Shown: positions 26,295 to 34,509 of the stretch, piece by piece
Numbering within the stretch: position 1 is the stretch's first letter
How the letters are laid out: the number at the start of each line of letters is the position of its first letter
Origin: Sphingomonas profundi
Lineage (GTDB): Bacteria > Pseudomonadota > Alphaproteobacteria > Sphingomonadales > Sphingomonadaceae
Direction: 5' to 3'
Assembly (NCBI RefSeq): GCF_009739515.1
Contig: NZ_CP046535.1
Location: 2,604,001-2,668,000 of the forward strand
DNA length: 64,000 nucleotides
Translations under genes and position numbers: made by a program
Notes under the pieces: model-generated
Seen by the model: only the letters and a program-made list of their open reading frames with translations
The model's database searches: none
What the model was told of the DNA's origin: nothing

Positions 26295-27097
26295 CCGAAG
26301 GCCATCACGGTGATGAGGAGGTTGGAAAGCAGGATCAGGATGAACGCGTTCACCACCGCGCTGCGGGTGGCGTCGCCAACGCCCGCCGCGCCGCCATCGG
26401 CGTTGAAGCCGTGGAAGCAGCCCATCAGCGCGATGAAGAAGCCGAACACGCCCGCCTTCACCAGCGCCATCGCCACGTCGTCCGCCTCGATGAACTTGCG
26501 CGACACGGTGAGATAGTTCGACGCGTTGAAATCCAGCTTGTGGACGGAGATCAGATACCCGCCGAAGATGCCGATGCAGTTGGCGATCAGCACCAATATG
26601 GGCAGCGCGATCACGGCGGCGAACAGGCGCGGGGCGATCAGGTAGCGATAGGGATCGGTGCGCAGGGTCGTCATCGCGTCCAGCTGCTCGGTCACGCGCA
26701 TGGTGCCGAGTTCGGCCGCCATCGCGGAGGAGACGCGGCCCGCCACCATCAGGCCCACCAGCACCGGCCCAAGCTCCCGCACGATGCCCATCACCACGAT
26801 GGCCGGCACGGTCGATTGCGCGTTGAAGCGCGATCCGGCGGTGAACGTCTGCTGCGCCAGCGCCGCGCCGGTGAAGATCGCCGTCAGCCCCACCACCGGC
26901 AGCGAGAACCATCCGATATGGGCGATCTGCTCGAACAGCTTGCCGGGGTAGTAAGGCGGGCTCAGCGCCCGGCGCACGGTGGTGAAGGCGAAGATCGTCA
27001 CCCGCCCGATCGCGGCGAACACCCGCACCAGCACGCCGCCGATGCCGGCGAAGAAGGCGAACAGCGCCACTCCGATACGCGAACCTGTCATGTCCAT
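26291..27097 (-). CDS. mlaE: ABC transporter permease of lipid transport (MlaE type)
   Basis: Membrane permease of 268 residues with an amphipathic N-terminus and about five helices. MlaE marks are VGLTAIFTGAALAQQTF, IVVMGIVRELGPVLVGLMVAGR, MRVTEQLDAM and NAFILILLSNLLIT. It partners the overlapping MlaF ATPase. A second ATG six bases later (27091) is possible. The substrate-binding MlaD partner must be encoded elsewhere, or the pair works with another MCE protein. Confidence 0.9.
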   Translation of the reverse strand: MDMTGSRIGVALFAFFAGIGGVLVRVFAAIGRVTIFAFTTVRRALSPPYYPGKLFEQIAHIGWFSLPVVGLTAIFTGAALAQQTFTAGSRFNAQSTVPAIVVMGIVRELGPVLVGLMVAGRVSSAMAAELGTMRVTEQLDAMTTLRTDPYRYLIAPRLFAAVIALPILVLIANCIGIFGGYLISVHKLDFNASNYLTVSRKFIEADDVAMALVKAGVFGFFIALMGCFHGFNADGGAAGVGDATRSAVVNAFILILLSNLLITVMAFG

Positions 27098-27178
27098 CGG
27101 CGCAGATAGCGGGCGCCGCGCCCGGTCAGCAACTCATATTGCGCGCGGCCGGCCCGGCCGGCGGATCGTCCTGCCCGA

Positions 27179-28690
27179 TCAGCGCGTCGGCAGATAGCTG
27201 TCGTCGGCCAGATCGGAGAAGCGGGTGAACTTGCTCTCGAACTTCAGTGTCACGGTGCCGGTGGCGCCGTGGCGCTGCTTGGCGATCACCACCTCTGCCA
27301 GCCCGTGCGCCTCGGCCATCTGGCGCTGCCAGTCCTCGAAGGCGGCGACGGTGGCCACGTCGTCGCCCGCATCGCGCGAGGCTTCCTTCGGCTTCTGGAA
27401 GTTGATGTAATATTCCTCGCGATAGACGAACATCACGATGTCGGCGTCCTGCTCGATCGATCCGGATTCGCGCAGGTCGGAGAGCTGGGGTCGCTTGTTC
27501 TCGCGGCTCTCCACCTGCCGGCTCAGCTGGGAAAGCGCGATCACCGGCACGTGCAGCTCCTTGGCCAGCTGCTTCAGGCCGCGGCTGATCTCCGATATCT
27601 CCTGCACGCGATTGCCGTCGGAGGCCTTGCCCGATCCCTGCAGCAGCTGGAGGTAATCGACCACCACCAGATCGATCCCGCGCTGCCGCTTCAGCCGCCG
27701 CGCGCGGGTGCGCAGCGCCGCGATCGTCAGGCCGGGCGTGTCGTCGATGTAGAGCGGCAGCGTCTCCAGCTCGGCGGCGGCGCGGGCCAGATCGCGGAAA
27801 TCCTGCTGGCTGATCTTGCCCATGCGCAGATTTTCGGAGCTGATGCGCGACTGTTCGGAGAGGATGCGGGTGGCCAGCTGATCGGCCGACATTTCCAGGC
27901 TGAAGAAGGCGACGCCGGCCCCCGCCGACTTCGCCGGATCGATCCCGTCCTCCTTGTCGCGCACCGCGCGGCGGGCGGCGTTGAAGGCGATGTTGGTGGC
28001 GAGCGAGGTCTTGCCCATGCCGGGCCGCCCCGCCAGGATCAGCAGGTCGGATCGGTGCAGGCCGCCCATCTTGCCGTTCAGGCTCTCGAACCCGGTGGTG
28101 ATGCCGGAGAGGTGGCCGCCCGAGTTCAGCGCCCGCTCGGCCTGCTGCACGGCGGCGCGCGCGGCCTGCACGAAGGTCTTCATGCTCCCCTGCTCGCCGC
28201 CCTCCTCGGCGACGCGATAGAGCGCGACCTCGGCCTCCTCGATCTGCGTCTTCGGGTCCACCGCCTCGCTGGTGTCGATCGCCTTCTCCACCATGCCGCG
28301 GCCGACGCCGATCAGGGCGCGCAGCAGCGCCAGCTCGTAGATCTGGGTGGCGAAGTCGCGCGCGCCGATCAGGCCCGATCCGCTGCTCGTCAGCTGCACC
28401 AGATAGGCCGATCCGCCCAGCGCGCGCATGCCCTCGTCGGCGTCGAACATCGGCCGCAGCGTCACCGGGTTGGCGATCATGTTGCGATCCGCCAGGCGCA
28501 GGATCGCCTCGTAGACGCGGCCGTGCAGCGGCTCGTGAAAATGCTCGGCGCGCAGCCGCACCTGCACGTCCTCGACGATGCGGTTGTCGATCATCAGCGC
28601 GCCCAGCAGCGCCGCCTCGGCCTCGACGTTGCACGGCAGGGTCGTCGCCTCGTCGGGCGCGGGCGGCATGATTCGGATCGCTTCGGCCAT
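27179..28690 (-). CDS. dnaB: replicative DNA helicase DnaB
   Basis: Hexameric helicase of 503 residues that unwinds DNA at the replication fork. The N-terminal primase-binding domain starts LPCNVEAEAALLGALMID. The RecA-like domain has Walker A GRPGMGKT at 221-228, FFSLEMSADQLATR, LVVVDYLQLL and SQLSRQVE followed by RPQLSDLRESGSIEQDAD. A short insert (RDKEDGIDPAKSAGAG) after Walker A is common in alphaproteobacteria. The start MAEAIRIM is 186 bases from the divergent UPF0262 gene. Confidence 0.97.
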   Translation of the reverse strand: MAEAIRIMPPAPDEATTLPCNVEAEAALLGALMIDNRIVEDVQVRLRAEHFHEPLHGRVYEAILRLADRNMIANPVTLRPMFDADEGMRALGGSAYLVQLTSSGSGLIGARDFATQIYELALLRALIGVGRGMVEKAIDTSEAVDPKTQIEEAEVALYRVAEEGGEQGSMKTFVQAARAAVQQAERALNSGGHLSGITTGFESLNGKMGGLHRSDLLILAGRPGMGKTSLATNIAFNAARRAVRDKEDGIDPAKSAGAGVAFFSLEMSADQLATRILSEQSRISSENLRMGKISQQDFRDLARAAAELETLPLYIDDTPGLTIAALRTRARRLKRQRGIDLVVVDYLQLLQGSGKASDGNRVQEISEISRGLKQLAKELHVPVIALSQLSRQVESRENKRPQLSDLRESGSIEQDADIVMFVYREEYYINFQKPKEASRDAGDDVATVAAFEDWQRQMAEAHGLAEVVIAKQRHGATGTVTLKFESKFTRFSDLADDSYLPTR

Positions 28691-28876
28691 CCCGCCCTCA
28701 TCGGCCCTGCGCCGCCCGCCGGCAACCGCCTGACGCCCCACCGCTGTGGACGGAGCGGTGGACCGTTCGGGAAGAACATGGCCGCATCGGCGCGATCGGC
28801 GGCCGATACCCCTCCGCGCCCGCCGCGCCTCGCCTGCTAGAGTTTGTCGCCCGCGTGCGGTAACAGGCGCCGAACC

Positions 28877-29359
28877 ATGGCCGATCCGCGCATCATCGCC
28901 GTCGATCTCGACGAGAAGACGATCATCTGGCGCAACGCCGATGTGGAGCAGGAACGGCGCATCGCCGTGTTCGATCTGCTGGAAGGCAACGTCTTCCGGC
29001 CGCTGCGCGCCTATCCGCAGGATTATGCCGGCCCCTACCGCATCCGCCTGCGCGTAGAGGATGGCCGCCTGGCGATCGAGATTTCCAGCGACGACGGGCA
29101 GCTGCTGGAGACGCTGGTGCTGGGGCTCGCCCGCTTCCGCCGGCCGATCAAGGATTATTTCGCGATCTGCGACAGCTATTTCAGCGCCGTGCGCCAATCC
29201 TCCCCACAGCAGATAGAGACGATCGACATGGCCCGACGCGGCATCCACAACGAGGCGGCCGATCTGTTGAAGGAACGGCTGGAGGGCAAGATCGAGCTCG
29301 ATTTCGATACCGCCCGGCGGCTGTTCACCCTCATCTGCGTGCTGCACATCCGTGGCTGA
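28877..29359 (+). CDS. UPF0262 family protein
   Basis: Conserved alphaproteobacterial protein of 160 residues, function unknown. Recognisable stretches are ERRIAVFDLLEGNVFRP, GPYRIRLRVEDGRLAIEI, LARFRRPIKDYFAICDSYF and the near-C-terminal [18 protein letters not shown]. No signal peptide and no metal motif. The next gene, cytidine deaminase, begins before its stop (8-base overlap), so the pair is one operon continuing to dcd. Confidence 0.88.
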   Translation: MADPRIIAVDLDEKTIIWRNADVEQERRIAVFDLLEGNVFRPLRAYPQDYAGPYRIRLRVEDGRLAIEISSDDGQLLETLVLGLARFRRPIKDYFAICDSYFSAVRQSSPQQIETIDMARRGIHNEAADLLKERLEGKIELDFDTARRLFTLICVLHIRG

Positions 29360-29813
29360 GGACGCAGTGGAGCGGGTCGCCGGCGCGATCCTGATCGAGG
29401 CGGCGCTGGCGGCGGCGGCGCGCGCCTACGCGCCCTATTCGCGGTTCGGCGTGGGCGCGGCGCTGCTGCTGGACGACGGATCGATCGTCGCCGGCGCCAA
29501 TTTCGAGAATGCGAGCTACGGCCTGTCGCTCTGCGCCGAGACGGTCGCGCTCGCCGCCGCCAACACCGCCGGGCGGCTGGCCGACGTGGTGGCGATCGGC
29601 ATCGTCGGCGGCGCGATCGGCCCCGGCGGCACGCTGACCGGCGAGGAGCCGGTGCGCCCGTGCGGCCGCTGCCGCCAGATCCTCACGGAAGCGGCACAGC
29701 TCGGCGGGCGCGACATCGTCGTGCACTGCGCCTCGGCCGACGGCCGCGCCAAGGAGCGGCACATGCTATCGGACCTGCTGCCCTTCGCCTTCGGCCCGGA
29801 CGACCTGCGCTAG
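29352..29813 (+). CDS. cdd: cytidine deaminase
   Basis: Enzyme of 153 residues that hydrolyses cytidine and deoxycytidine to uridine forms in pyrimidine salvage. Zn ligands and catalytic acid are C61-A-E63 ([10 protein letters not shown]) and C104-x2-C107 (RPCGRCRQ). [13 protein letters not shown] and [14 protein letters not shown] are family signatures. Start is a GTG inside the end of the UPF0262 gene. dcd follows 31 bases later, so two deaminases of pyrimidine metabolism are grouped. Confidence 0.95.
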   Translation: MAEDAVERVAGAILIEAALAAAARAYAPYSRFGVGAALLLDDGSIVAGANFENASYGLSLCAETVALAAANTAGRLADVVAIGIVGGAIGPGGTLTGEEPVRPCGRCRQILTEAAQLGGRDIVVHCASADGRAKERHMLSDLLPFAFGPDDLR

Positions 29814-29844
29814 TCGCCGCCGAAACCTCTCTCAGGAAGACGCC

Positions 29845-30399
29845 ATGTCCATCATGTCAGATCGCTGGATTCGCGAGCAGGCGCTCGGCTGCGGCATGAT
29901 CGAGCCGTTCGTCGAGGCGCAGCGCAACGAGGGCTGCATCAGCTACGGCCTGTCCTCCTACGGCTACGACGCGCGCGTGGCGGACGAGTTCAAGATCTTC
30001 ACCAACGTCGATTCCGCGACGGTGGACCCCAAGAACTTCGCCGCCAACAGCTTCGTCGACCGGCGCACGGAGTGCTGCGTCATCCCGCCGAACAGCTTCG
30101 CGCTGGCCCGCACCGTGGAATATTTCCGCGTGCCGCGCGACGTGCTGGTGATCTGCCTGGGCAAATCCACCTATGCGCGCTGCGGCATCATCGTGAACGT
30201 CACCCCGCTGGAGCCGGGCTGGGAGGGCCATGTGACGCTCGAATTCTCGAACACCACGCCGCTGCCGGCCAAGGTCTACGCCAATGAGGGCGCCTGCCAG
30301 TTCCTGTTCCTGCGGGGCAACGAGCCCTGCGAGGTTACGTATGCGGACCGCGCCGGCAAATATATGGGCCAGCGCGGCGTCACCCTCCCGCGGCTTTGA
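29845..30399 (+). CDS. dcd: dCTP deaminase
   Basis: Enzyme of 184 residues converting dCTP to dUTP, feeding dTTP synthesis. Core motif: [36 protein letters not shown] and GACQFLFL. S108, R112 and the catalytic glutamate E133 (TLEFSNT) align with the E. coli residues. The C-terminal [19 protein letters not shown] is also typical. Two in-frame ATGs (29845 and 29854) are possible; AGGA lies before the first. Confidence 0.96.
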   Translation: MSIMSDRWIREQALGCGMIEPFVEAQRNEGCISYGLSSYGYDARVADEFKIFTNVDSATVDPKNFAANSFVDRRTECCVIPPNSFALARTVEYFRVPRDVLVICLGKSTYARCGIIVNVTPLEPGWEGHVTLEFSNTTPLPAKVYANEGACQFLFLRGNEPCEVTYADRAGKYMGQRGVTLPRL

Positions 30400-30414
30400 C
30401 GGCCGCCGCCGCGC

Positions 30415-30771
30415 TCAGCGCGCGGCGTAGCTCGTCAGGCGTCTCAGGCCGCGCTGGGCCAGATCGTGCGACCAGGCCGGGCTGCCGTCGGCAAGCTCCA
30501 TCCGCTCGTTCGGCGCGGCCAGCACCTCGCGGTACATCGCCGCCGCGTTCGCGCCGCGTCCGTCGCGCGCGTAGAGGTGGGCGAGGTTGATCAGCACGGC
30601 GGGATCGTTGGAGCCATGCTCCACCCGCGCCGTCAGCCGCGTCTCGGCGGCGGCATATCGTCCGTTGCTGATCGCGGCATAGGCATCGGGATCGACCGGA
30701 TCGATCACGCCCGCATGCGCGCCCGCAAGGGGCGCGAGTATCAGACCTCCGGCAACAAGAAACTTCAGCAT
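30415..30771 (-). CDS. small exported tetratricopeptide-like protein
   Basis: Protein of 118 residues with a signal peptide (MLKFLVAGGLILAPLAGAHA) and helix pairs of TPR character: YAAISNGRYAAAETRLTARV and AVLINLAHLYARDGRGANAAAMYREVL. There is room for two repeats only. It is probably periplasmic. Convergent with dcd (15-base gap) and behind rnr on the same strand. Similar short exported proteins are common in sphingomonads; role unknown. Confidence 0.75.
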   Translation of the reverse strand: MLKFLVAGGLILAPLAGAHAGVIDPVDPDAYAAISNGRYAAAETRLTARVEHGSNDPAVLINLAHLYARDGRGANAAAMYREVLAAPNERMELADGSPAWSHDLAQRGLRRLTSYAAR

Positions 30772-30866
30772 CGTCCTCTCCGATTCGCTTGGGTTCGGAC
30801 GACTGAGATTACGCTTTTATGACGATCCCGCGACACAAAAGTGAAGCAGGCAAAAAATATCGCGGA

Positions 30867-33101
30867 TCATCGCTTTCGTCCCTGATGGCGGATGCCCGCC
30901 GGTCGTCCGCGCCGGCCGACGATCGGCCGCCCCTTGCCGCGCATCGGCCGTCGCACGGGCAGGTGGTTCGCGCCTTCCGGCAGCTCGAAGCGCAGCGATC
31001 CGCTGATCGGATCGGCCTCGACCAGGCGCAGCTTCAGCCGCTGGCCGATCGTGAAGGCGTCACCGCTCTCCTCGCCGGTCAGGCTGTGGCCGGTCTCGTC
31101 ATGGTGGAAGCGCTCGGCGCCCAGGGTGGAGACGGGCACCAGTCCGTCGCCGCCCAGCCCCTCCACCGTGGCGAAGAAGCCGAACGCCTTCACCCCGGTG
31201 ATCCGCGTATCCAGCACCTCGCCCACCTTGGTGGAGAGGAACGCCGCCACGTAGCGGTCGATCGTGTCGCGCTCCGCCTCCATCGCGCGTCGTTCCGCCT
31301 GGGAGATCAGCTCCCCCAGCCGTTCCATGCCGGCCGCGTCATCCGCGGTCAGCGCCGTCGCGGCCGCCGCCGGATCCAGACCGTAGGCGCCCACCAGCGC
31401 ACGGTGCACCAGCAGGTCGGCATAGCGGCGGATGGGGCTGGTGAAATGCGCGTAGCTGCCCAGCGCCAGGCCGAAATGGCCGGCATTGCCCGGCCCGTAA
31501 TAGGCCTGCGTCTGCGATCGCAGCACCTGCTCCATCACCCGCGGCCGCGCCTCGTCGTCGGTCTCCAGCTTCGCCAATATGTGGTTGAACGTCGCCGACC
31601 GCACCACCTGCCCCAGCGCGAACTCGATGCCGAAGGTCTTCAGATACTCCTTCAGCGCGACCAGCTTCTCGCGGCTCGGCGGCTCGTGCACGCGGTACAT
31701 CACCGGCGCCTTCCTCGCCTCCAGCGCCTTGGCGGCGGCGACGTTGGCGGCGATCATGTAATCCTCGATCAGCCGGTGCGCGTCCAGCCGCTCGCGCGGC
31801 GCGACGGAGAGGATGCGGCCCTTCTCGTCCAGCACCACCCGCCGCTCCGGCAGGTCGAGGTCCAGCGGCTGGCGCGCGTCCCGCGCCTTCGCCAGCGCCG
31901 CCCAGCAGTCCCACAGCGGGCGCAGCACCTCCGCGACCATCGGCGCGCCGTCGCCCGCGTCGATCGCGGCCTGCGCATCCTCATAGGCGATGTTCGCCGC
32001 CAGCCGCACCCTGGCCCGGCTGAAGCGCCACGCCGTCAGCGCGCCCGCGGCCGAGATCGTCAGGTGGCAGGCGAGCGCCGCCCGGTCCCGCCCCTCCTTC
32101 AGAGAGCACATGTCGGCGCTCAGCGTCTCGGGCAGCATCGGCACCACGCGGTCGGGAAAATACACGCTGTTGCCGCGCCGGCGCGCCTCCCGGTCCAGCC
32201 GACCGCCGGGGCGGACGTAGAAGGAGACGTCGGCGATCGCCACGATCGCGCGGAAGCCGCCGGGGTTCGCCGGATCGTCGTCGCGCATCGCCCACACCGC
32301 GTCGTCATGGTCGCGCGCGTCGGCCGGATCGATCGCCACGATCGGCAGGTGCGTCAGATCCTCCCGGTCGCTCAGCGCCAGGCCGGCCACCCGCTCCGCC
32401 TCGGCGATCACCTCCTCGGCGAAATGATCGGGGATGCCGTGCTTGTGGATCGCGATCAGGCTGAAGCTGCGCGGCTGGAACGGATCGCCCAGGATCTCGC
32501 TCACCTTCACCGTCATGCGCGGCGGCCGGCCGGTCTTCTCGGCCAGCACCAGGTCGCCCGGCCCGGCCGTGGCCGCGTCCGACACCGGCCAGTCGCGCTT
32601 CTCGCGCTTGTCGACCGGCTTCAGCCAGAGGCGGTCGCCCTCCGCGTGCAGCACGCCGAGCACCAGCTCCTCGCCCCGCGCCAGCTTCTTCAGCGGATGC
32701 GCCAGCCAGCCGCGCCCCGCCTCCTCGGTGCGCGCAAGGATGCGGTCGCCGGGGCCTAGCGCGGTGCGGCGGCCCTTCTCCACCACCCGCAGGCGGGGCG
32801 GCGGCGTGTCGGCGTGCCAGATCTCCGGCACCGCGACCGGCTGGTCGCCCTCCACGTCGACGATGCGCAGCACCGTCACCTTCGGCACGCCGCCCATCTT
32901 GTGGAAGGCGCGACCGGGGGCGCTGTCGATCAGCCCCTCGTCGGCCATGTCCTTCAGCAGCGCCTTCAGCTCGATCTTCTCGTTGCCGAGCAGGCCGAAG
33001 GCGCGAGCGATCTCGCGCTTGCCGGCGGGCGCGTCGGCCTTGGCGATGAAGTCCAGGATCTGCTCGCGGCTGGGCAGTCCGGTCTGGTGTGTCTTGGGCA
33101 T
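30867..33101 (-). CDS. rnr: ribonuclease R
   Basis: Processive 3'-5' exoribonuclease of 744 residues that degrades structured RNA. Domain order: N-terminal winged helix (about 10-60), cold-shock OB folds, RNB catalytic domain with VAIDPADARDHDDAVW (metal-binding Asp cluster), SVYFPDRVVPMLP, IEDYMIAANVAAA, FTSPIRRYADLLVHR, then an S1 domain (TRITGVKAFGFFATVEGLGGDGLVPV) and a basic tail (RRGRPAGIRHQGRKR). Slightly shorter than E. coli RNase R because the tail is short. Confidence 0.96.
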   Translation of the reverse strand: MPKTHQTGLPSREQILDFIAKADAPAGKREIARAFGLLGNEKIELKALLKDMADEGLIDSAPGRAFHKMGGVPKVTVLRIVDVEGDQPVAVPEIWHADTPPPRLRVVEKGRRTALGPGDRILARTEEAGRGWLAHPLKKLARGEELVLGVLHAEGDRLWLKPVDKREKRDWPVSDAATAGPGDLVLAEKTGRPPRMTVKVSEILGDPFQPRSFSLIAIHKHGIPDHFAEEVIAEAERVAGLALSDREDLTHLPIVAIDPADARDHDDAVWAMRDDDPANPGGFRAIVAIADVSFYVRPGGRLDREARRRGNSVYFPDRVVPMLPETLSADMCSLKEGRDRAALACHLTISAAGALTAWRFSRARVRLAANIAYEDAQAAIDAGDGAPMVAEVLRPLWDCWAALAKARDARQPLDLDLPERRVVLDEKGRILSVAPRERLDAHRLIEDYMIAANVAAAKALEARKAPVMYRVHEPPSREKLVALKEYLKTFGIEFALGQVVRSATFNHILAKLETDDEARPRVMEQVLRSQTQAYYGPGNAGHFGLALGSYAHFTSPIRRYADLLVHRALVGAYGLDPAAAATALTADDAAGMERLGELISQAERRAMEAERDTIDRYVAAFLSTKVGEVLDTRITGVKAFGFFATVEGLGGDGLVPVSTLGAERFHHDETGHSLTGEESGDAFTIGQRLKLRLVEADPISGSLRFELPEGANHLPVRRPMRGKGRPIVGRRGRPAGIRHQGRKR

Positions 33102-33167
33102 CAGCGGGACATAGGCGGCCCCCGCCCCGCCGTCACCTCTCCCGCAGGCTTCGGGCGCGGGGCCCGA

Positions 33168-33566
33168 TCAGTCGCCGAACAGCCGGCGCGGGCGGGCCGT
33201 GCGCGGCGGCGGCGGGGGTGCGGCGACTGGCTTCGTCCGCTGCGCCACCGTCTTGCGCGCCTGTCGCGGATCGATCGCGCGGTCGAAGGCGATGCCGGTG
33301 CGATCCTCCATCCGCCAGGCGACTTGGCCGGCCACCGCGCCGATGCCGCGCAGCTCGATCTGCACGCGATCGCCGACGGCGAAGGGCTCGCCCACCTCGG
33401 CCATCATGCCGCCGGCGGAAAGGTTGCGCACGCGCGTGACATGGGCCGCCTCGTCGCCATGTCGGCTGAGAATGGCCTGCAGGAACAGGCTGTCACGCGC
33501 GCCGGTGCGCGTTTCCGGCGGCGTGCCGGCCTCGCCAAGCGGCCGATGCGGCCCACTGTCTTCCAC
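33168..33566 (-). CDS. PilZ domain protein
   Basis: Protein of 132 residues with a single PilZ fold: RDSLFLQAIL, then VTRVRNLSAGGMMAEVGEPF, matching the second c-di-GMP contact motif (D/N)xSxxG, and RVQIELRGIGAVAGQVAWRMEDRTGIAFD. The first RxxxR motif is poorly kept, so c-di-GMP binding is uncertain. The C-terminus is Pro/Arg rich. It lies between dksA and rnr, all on the minus strand. Confidence 0.82.
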   Translation of the reverse strand: MEDSGPHRPLGEAGTPPETRTGARDSLFLQAILSRHGDEAAHVTRVRNLSAGGMMAEVGEPFAVGDRVQIELRGIGAVAGQVAWRMEDRTGIAFDRAIDPRQARKTVAQRTKPVAAPPPPPRTARPRRLFGD

Positions 33567-33641
33567 GGCAAACGTCCCCGCAGCGCATGATGAATCCCGG
33601 CGGGACGCTACGTGATGAACTCTGGCGAAACGATTAACGCG

Positions 33642-34097
33642 CTACTCCTCGCGCGAGACCTTCTCGTGCCGCTCGTGCCGCTCCTGCGCCTCGACCGTCA
33701 TCGTCGCGATCGGCCGCGCCTCCAGCCGGGCGAGCGCGATCGGTTCGCCGGTCACTTCGCAATAGCCATATTCGCCCTCGTCGATGCGCCGGATCGCCGC
33801 CTCGATCTTGGAGATCAGCTTGCGCTGGCGATCGCGCGTGCGCAGCTCGATCGACCAGTCCGTCTCGCTGGAGGCGCGATCGGTGATGTCGGGCTCGCGC
33901 ATCGTGTCGGTCTGCAGCTGGACCAGCGTCTCGCGCGATTCCCGCAGGATGGAATCCTTCCAGCTGAGCAGCTTGTCCCGAAAGTAGGCCTGCTGCCTGG
34001 GGTTCATGAACTCCTCGCCCGGCTCGGCCTGATATCCCCCGGCGGATGGTGGCTCGTCGATCGATTTGCCGGGCTTCGAGTTAAACGCCGTAGCCAT
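33642..34097 (-). CDS. dksA: DksA-family RNA polymerase-binding regulator, single-cysteine type
   Basis: Protein of 151 residues that would bind RNA polymerase in the secondary channel with ppGpp and adjust rRNA and amino acid promoters. The coiled coil carries the tip acids D70 and D73 (PDITDRAS), then ELRTRDRQRKLISKIEAAI. The zinc-finger region keeps only C113 (GYCEVTGEPIALARLEARP); the other three cysteines are replaced (T, A and V positions), as reported for other alphaproteobacterial DksA proteins. A good promoter lies about 50 bases upstream. Confidence 0.93.
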   Translation of the reverse strand: MATAFNSKPGKSIDEPPSAGGYQAEPGEEFMNPRQQAYFRDKLLSWKDSILRESRETLVQLQTDTMREPDITDRASSETDWSIELRTRDRQRKLISKIEAAIRRIDEGEYGYCEVTGEPIALARLEARPIATMTVEAQERHERHEKVSREE

Positions 34098-34509
34098 GTC
34101 GCCTCCGCTCGCCAGAGCCCGCTACATCCGGGCCGCGCCCCTGCGCGCGCCTATAGCCAGACGCACTTGGCCAGACAAGCGGGGCATGGCAGGGGTTAAC
34201 CACCTGATCGGATGCGACTCGCGAACGACGGTCGGCCCGTCGCGAACGGAAGGGAGCGGTCGGCGAACGCTACGACCGGCAAGCTTTGCCGGCGCTTCCG
34301 TTCCGATCTGGCACATTCACCATTTCCGTCAATTCCGGCGAACGCCCTTTGCGCGTGAACAGGGTGATTTCGTGGTTAACGACCTTGCGATTAACGGCTT
34401 ATTCTGCCTTTCGTATCAACTCAGCCGGGGCAGCGATCGGGCGGGGCCGCTTCATTCGGGGGCGCCCGGCCCGGCACGATCGGCAACGATGCAATAAGAG
34501 TGAAGCGCT
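34098..34509. other. intergenic region between dksA and the repeat protein
   Basis: This 412-base gap holds the dksA promoter near its left end and a small perfect hairpin at 34276-34292 (CCGGCAA, GCT, TTGCCGG). Three TTAAC sites (about 34196, 34376 and 34391) resemble CtrA half-sites, but the close pair is spaced 11 bases rather than the usual 7. No convincing open frame and no tRNA was found. Confidence 0.5.
34150..34178 (-). promoter_or_regulatory. sigma-70-like promoter of dksA
   Basis: On the minus strand TTGTCT (34173-34178) and TATAGG (34150-34155) are spaced by exactly 17 bases, placing transcription start near 34143 and a leader of about 46 bases before the dksA ATG. Confidence 0.5.

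Noticed and set aside
30819-32759. 646-codon plus-strand open frame
   Set aside because: It is antisense to rnr, with Arg/Ala/Gly-rich low-information composition; high GC keeps such frames open.
34376-34395. Possible CtrA box (two TTAAC sites)
   Set aside because: The spacing between TTAA elements is 11 bases instead of the usual 7, and the downstream gene is not a known cell-cycle target.
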